Below are positions 5,224 to 7,518 of a stretch of DNA of 7,518 bases, one piece after another. This stretch comes from Lachnospiraceae bacterium (lineage in GTDB: Bacteria > Bacillota_A > Clostridia > Lachnospirales > Lachnospiraceae). Positions within the stretch are counted from its first letter, which is position 1, and each line of letters begins with the position of its first letter. Below the pieces are notes generated by a model. The model did not search any database. It saw only the letters and a program-made list of their open reading frames with translations, and was not told where the DNA came from. The stretch is from positions 1-7,518 of the forward strand of contig JAEEXJ010000125.1 of assembly GCA_016291475.1 (NCBI GenBank), read 5' to 3'. Both the position numbers and the translations under genes were made by a program.

Positions 5224-5616
5224 ATGTACAAGATTGATACAAATGATTTTTCGTTACTATTTGAGCCATATATCGATCATGGTGCGTTCGGGGATAAGAA
5301 CATTGAGCGCTTGCGTGTAAGGGTAACCAGTTATGGCTTTTCTGCAGATGCCACAATGAATGTTGATAAAAAGTGGCTGGCTGATTTTGCAAGGGAATTG
5401 AATGTGCTTTATGAAAACCTTAAAGGAGGAGCTGAGCTGGAGGAATATAGGGGACACTCAAAAATACATTTTTCCTTTTTGACCGGCGGTCATATACATA
5501 TTATGGGGACGCTCTATGATTCTCATGAACAGGAGTTAAACTTCTCAAACAGTATTGACCAGACTGAATTAAGGAAATTTGCAAAGTCGCTTTATCATGA
5601 TCTGTGTGAAGTATAG
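5224..5616 (+). CDS. WapI-like immunity protein (second paralogue)
   Basis: The 130-residue product shares the fold pattern of the protein at 4126: a start MYKIDTNDFSLLFEPYI against MYRIETDTFILELSPEI, then VTSYGFSADATMNV, LNVLYENLKGGAELEE, FLTGGHIHIMGTL and SIDQTELRKFAKSL. The frame is open upstream to 5098, but the ATG at 5224 is chosen because GAGG lies just before it and the protein similarity between the paralogues begins exactly there; an upstream start would overlap the DUF4177 gene. Like its paralogue it is predicted cytosolic, and no toxin partner is visible. The divergence between the copies suggests they recognise different toxins. This is inference from family behaviour. Confidence 0.75.
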   Translation: MYKIDTNDFSLLFEPYIDHGAFGDKNIERLRVRVTSYGFSADATMNVDKKWLADFARELNVLYENLKGGAELEEYRGHSKIHFSFLTGGHIHIMGTLYDSHEQELNFSNSIDQTELRKFAKSLYHDLCEV

Positions 5617-5687
5617 CAATGTCTATTATCTCGGAATATATTACAGGATAATGAAATAAGCAAATCGGCGTTTTATGAGGTGATGAT

Positions 5688-6035
5688 ATGGCACGACGTT
5701 CGGTATTTGATATGCGTTTTCAAGATGTCTACTCTGTATTGATCCAGAAGGCAGAACGTAAAGGAAGGACGAAAGAGGAAGTCGAGGAGGTGACTGCATG
5801 GCTCACCGGATACTCGGCGGAGCAGATCGATGATGCAATGAATTCAGATATTACATATGGTGAGTTTTTCTCTGACACACCTGCCTATCATCACCGTGCG
5901 GCTCTTATTACCGGAAAGATATGTGGGATTCAGATAGAGACGATTGAAGATCCTTTGATGAAGAAAATCCGGCAACTTGACAAGCTGGTGGACGAACTTG
6001 CAAAGGGAAAACCTATGGAGAGTATTTTAAGATGA
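5688..6035 (+). CDS. DUF2200 family protein
   Basis: The 115-residue protein matches DUF2200 along its length: a VYSVLIQKAERKGRTKEEV helix, WLTGYSAEQID, TYGEFFSDTPAYH, ITGKICGIQIETIEDPLMKK and the conserved tail IRQLDKLVDELAKGKPME-SILR. The motifs K-G-R-T-x-x-E-V, L-T-G-Y, I-x-G-x-I-C-G and D-P-L-M are the strongest evidence. The function of the family is unknown; it is small and soluble. The ATG is preceded by AGGTGAT. Its last four bases, ATGA, contain the start of the next gene, so it is translationally coupled to the DUF1801 gene. I found no convincing promoter in the 71 bases before it. Confidence 0.92.
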   Translation: MARRSVFDMRFQDVYSVLIQKAERKGRTKEEVEEVTAWLTGYSAEQIDDAMNSDITYGEFFSDTPAYHHRAALITGKICGIQIETIEDPLMKKIRQLDKLVDELAKGKPMESILR

Positions 6036-6439
6036 AGTGGAAATGTCCGAAATGCGGGAGGAAGTTCAGTAAACAGAATCAGGGTCATTACTGTATGAAA
6101 CCGCAGAATATCGATGAATACATTGCGGTACAGGATGCATCGGTCCAGCTCAGGCTGAAAGAAGTCCGCGACGTTTTGACAGCAGCATTACCGGAGGCTG
6201 AGGAACGCATATCATGGTCGATGCCTACTTTCTGGAAGGGGAGAAACATCATTCACTTTGCAGCCGCCAAAAAGCATATTGGGCTATATCCGGGTGATGG
6301 CGCAACCGAAGCATTCAAAGATGAATTGACAGGATTTGATGTGAGTAAGGGGACGATCCGGCTGCCGTATGACCAGGCATTGCCTGCGGATCTGATCGCC
6401 AGAATCGCCCGGTGGTGCTATGAGGAGTACAGAAAATGA
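6032..6439 (+). CDS. DUF1801 domain protein with N-terminal zinc-ribbon-like motif
   Basis: The 135-residue protein begins with a C5-P-K-C8 knuckle followed by H19-Y-C21, which could bind zinc. The rest is a DUF1801 (YdhG-like) domain: YIAVQDASVQLRLKEVRDVL, ALPEAEERISWSMPTFWKG, NIIHFAAAKKHIGLYPG, then KGTIRLPYDQALPADLIARI. DUF1801 proteins are small alpha/beta proteins with no agreed function. The gene overlaps DUF2200 by ATGA at its start and the DUF5655 gene by ATGA at its end, so all three are translated from one message. The zinc motif is read directly from sequence; metal binding is inference. Confidence 0.88.
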   Translation: MKWKCPKCGRKFSKQNQGHYCMKPQNIDEYIAVQDASVQLRLKEVRDVLTAALPEAEERISWSMPTFWKGRNIIHFAAAKKHIGLYPGDGATEAFKDELTGFDVSKGTIRLPYDQALPADLIARIARWCYEEYRK

Positions 6440-6834
6440 GCGCGGGAGATCAAGTCATAGACAGTGAGACACTTCTGTTCTTTGAGAAACAGCCTGCAGC
6501 ATTACCAATCTATGAGTGCTTTGCTGAGCGGCTTTACGAACGGTTCCCTGACACAAAACGAAGAGTACAGAAGACACAGATCACATTCTCTAACCGTTAC
6601 GTCTTTGCCTGCATATCATTCCAAAGGGTGAAACGAAAGGCGGAACTTCCTGATCCGTATCTGGTAGTTACACTCGGGCTGCCTTTCCCGTTGGAGTCGG
6701 ATCGGGTCGCGGTTAAATCAGAGCCATACCCGGGCAGGTGGACGACACATATCGTAATTGGAAGCATGTCAGAGGTTGATGACGAACTATTTGACTGGGT
6801 CAGACAGGCCTATGCATTTTCGGAAATAAAGTGA
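6436..6834 (+). CDS. DUF5655-type protein
   Basis: The 132-residue product has the features I associate with DUF5655: an N-terminal LLFFEKQPAALPIYECFAERL helix, VQKTQITFSNRYVFACISF, the VKRKAELPDPYLVVTLGLP strand region, and a C-terminal RWTTHIVIGSMSEVDDELFDWVRQAY segment. The R-W-T-H-H-type motif appears here as R-W-T-T-H. The biochemical function is unknown. The start ATG overlaps the preceding stop by ATGA, so it is coupled to the DUF1801 gene. These domains are known to occur fused or adjacent to DUF1801 or DUF4287, which supports a joint role. No signal peptide is seen and it appears intact. Confidence 0.8.
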   Translation: MSAGDQVIDSETLLFFEKQPAALPIYECFAERLYERFPDTKRRVQKTQITFSNRYVFACISFQRVKRKAELPDPYLVVTLGLPFPLESDRVAVKSEPYPGRWTTHIVIGSMSEVDDELFDWVRQAYAFSEIK

Positions 6835-6871
6835 TAGTGTCCATTTCAGAAGGCAGGGAGAAAAGTAAAGC

Positions 6872-7393
6872 GTGAAAAACAATATTGAAATAAAACTGGT
6901 AGACACGGGCAACTTTACCGAGTCCTCCATGGATTCTTTCGATAGGTTTCAAGAGGTCAGGAATGTCTATCGCATTGAAAACGGCAGGCTTGTTCTGAAA
7001 AATCACCCATTTACAGAAAGCTGGTCTTTCGAACGAAGGAGAGAAAAGGCGGCGGAGATACTATCAGGCAGATATGTTACTTTCTGCGCTTTTGATGGCG
7101 ATACAGTTGTCGGAGAGATCATGCTCATACCGGAACTGAACATGTACCGCCTGATCATCGACAGCTTTCATGTTTCCCGCAATTGCAGGCGCAGCGGGAT
7201 CGGACGAAGGATGATTGAAACGGTCAAGGATTATGCGAAAAACCGCGGAGCGGAGGCTTTGTATGCTTCATGCTGCTCCTCAGAAGAAACCATTACTTTT
7301 TATATGGCGATGGGCTTTAGACCGAGTGCGCATCCGATCCCATGCTATGTCGAAAATGAACCTTTTGATATCCAGATGGAGCTCAAATTGTAG
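6872..7393 (+). CDS. GNAT-family N-acetyltransferase
   Basis: The 173-residue protein has the GNAT core. CAFDGDTVVGEIML (72-85) gives beta strands 2-3. IIDSFHVSRNCRRSGIG (95-111) is motif A, ending in the acetyl-CoA pyrophosphate loop R-R-S-G-I-G (106-111). The helix RRMIETVKDYAKNRGAEAL follows, then the C-terminal ETITFYMAMGFRP (139-151). It would transfer an acetyl group from acetyl-CoA to an amine substrate that cannot be deduced. The GTG start has GGGAG 11 bases upstream, slightly long, and I see no better start. The gap to the DUF5655 gene is 37 bases and that to the next gene is 19 bases, so it is probably in the same operon. All motifs are intact. Confidence 0.9.
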   Translation: MKNNIEIKLVDTGNFTESSMDSFDRFQEVRNVYRIENGRLVLKNHPFTESWSFERRREKAAEILSGRYVTFCAFDGDTVVGEIMLIPELNMYRLIIDSFHVSRNCRRSGIGRRMIETVKDYAKNRGAEALYASCCSSEETITFYMAMGFRPSAHPIPCYVENEPFDIQMELKL

Positions 7394-7412
7394 TTTGCAG
7401 AGGAGATATGCA

Positions 7413-7518
7413 GTGACAATCTACGATATTTCGCAGGAGGTTTTCGGCTGCCAGGTATATCCCGGCGACCCTGCGCCGGAAAGAAGGGTGCTTTCTTCAA
7501 TGGAAAAAGGCGACCTAT
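7413..7518 (+). CDS. Cyclase/kynurenine formamidase-family protein (partial, N-terminus)
   Basis: The first 35 codons are present and the gene runs off the right edge. The peptide reads MTIYDISQEVFGCQVYPGDP, then APERRVLSSMEKGDLY. IYDISQ-x-V-F and V-Y-P-G-D-P are the opening signatures of the metal-dependent cyclase family (PF04199), which includes arylformamidases; the metal-binding histidine motif would be further downstream. The GTG start is decided by AGGAG (7401-7405) seven bases before it; the ATG at 7408 meets TGA after two codons. It follows the GNAT gene closely, suggesting cotranscription. Substrate cannot be known from this fragment. Confidence 0.8.
   Translation, partial: MTIYDISQEVFGCQVYPGDPAPERRVLSSMEKGDL

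Noticed and set aside
5625..5652. ATTATC...GATAAT dyad as a promoter or operator for the DUF2200 operon
   Set aside because: Only six base pairs with a 16-base gap in A/T-rich DNA, and no -35/-10 pair at proper spacing.
1..7518. CRISPR arrays, insertion sequences, integrase genes or attachment sites
   Set aside because: No regularly spaced repeats, transposase motifs or terminal inverted repeats were found; the tandem tRNA-like units are not followed by an integrase within the window.

Overview
The window looks like a chromosomal accessory segment of a low-to-moderate G+C Firmicute, most likely a Clostridia/Lachnospiraceae-type gut or rumen anaerobe. The basis is inference: strong AAGGAGG/AGGAG ribosome sites before most genes, TTG and GTG starts, A/T-rich intergenic promoters, and the families present (AAA/DUF4143 ATPase, WapI-like immunity proteins, DUF4177, DUF2200). 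No ribosomal or other lineage-diagnostic gene is present, so the species is not resolved.

Region 1 (1-1127, minus strand, visibly A/T-rich) holds the first 16 codons of a probable exported protein with a good promoter, and two unrecognised reading frames (635-1018 and 161-595). These two are in the same frame, separated only by one TGA, and are probably one gene broken by a nonsense codon. Region 2 (1100-2472, minus) is a single-gene unit encoding a DUF4143-type AAA ATPase, with its own promoter overlapped by a dyad and a terminator after it.

Region 3 (about 2478-5616, mostly plus) is the most unusual part. It is a cluster of small, apparently cytosolic genes with gene debris between them: a YD-repeat protein, a HEAT-repeat protein, two paralogous WapI-like immunity proteins and a DUF4177 protein. 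No toxin is visible, so it resembles an orphan or poly-immunity array, as found near polymorphic toxin loci. The debris includes a 40-codon open tail that would extend the YD gene if one A were restored and would then overlap the HEAT gene by TTGA; an acetyltransferase fragment without its start and C-terminal half; and a doubtful relic on the minus strand. Between the two WapI-like genes lie two tandem 72-nt tRNA-like elements. Their 7-bp acceptor stems are perfect and differ from each other by a compensated base pair, but their tRNA cores are degenerate.

Region 4 (5688-7518, plus) is a compact operon-like run: DUF2200, DUF1801 (with an N-terminal zinc-ribbon-like motif) and DUF5655 genes joined by ATGA overlaps, followed by a GNAT acetyltransferase and the start of a cyclase/kynurenine-formamidase-family gene that runs off the window.

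How the genes may work together: region 3 plausibly protects against tRNA- or nucleic-acid-targeting contact-dependent toxins, and region 4 is a translationally coupled set of conserved but uncharacterised proteins. Both functional readings are inference.
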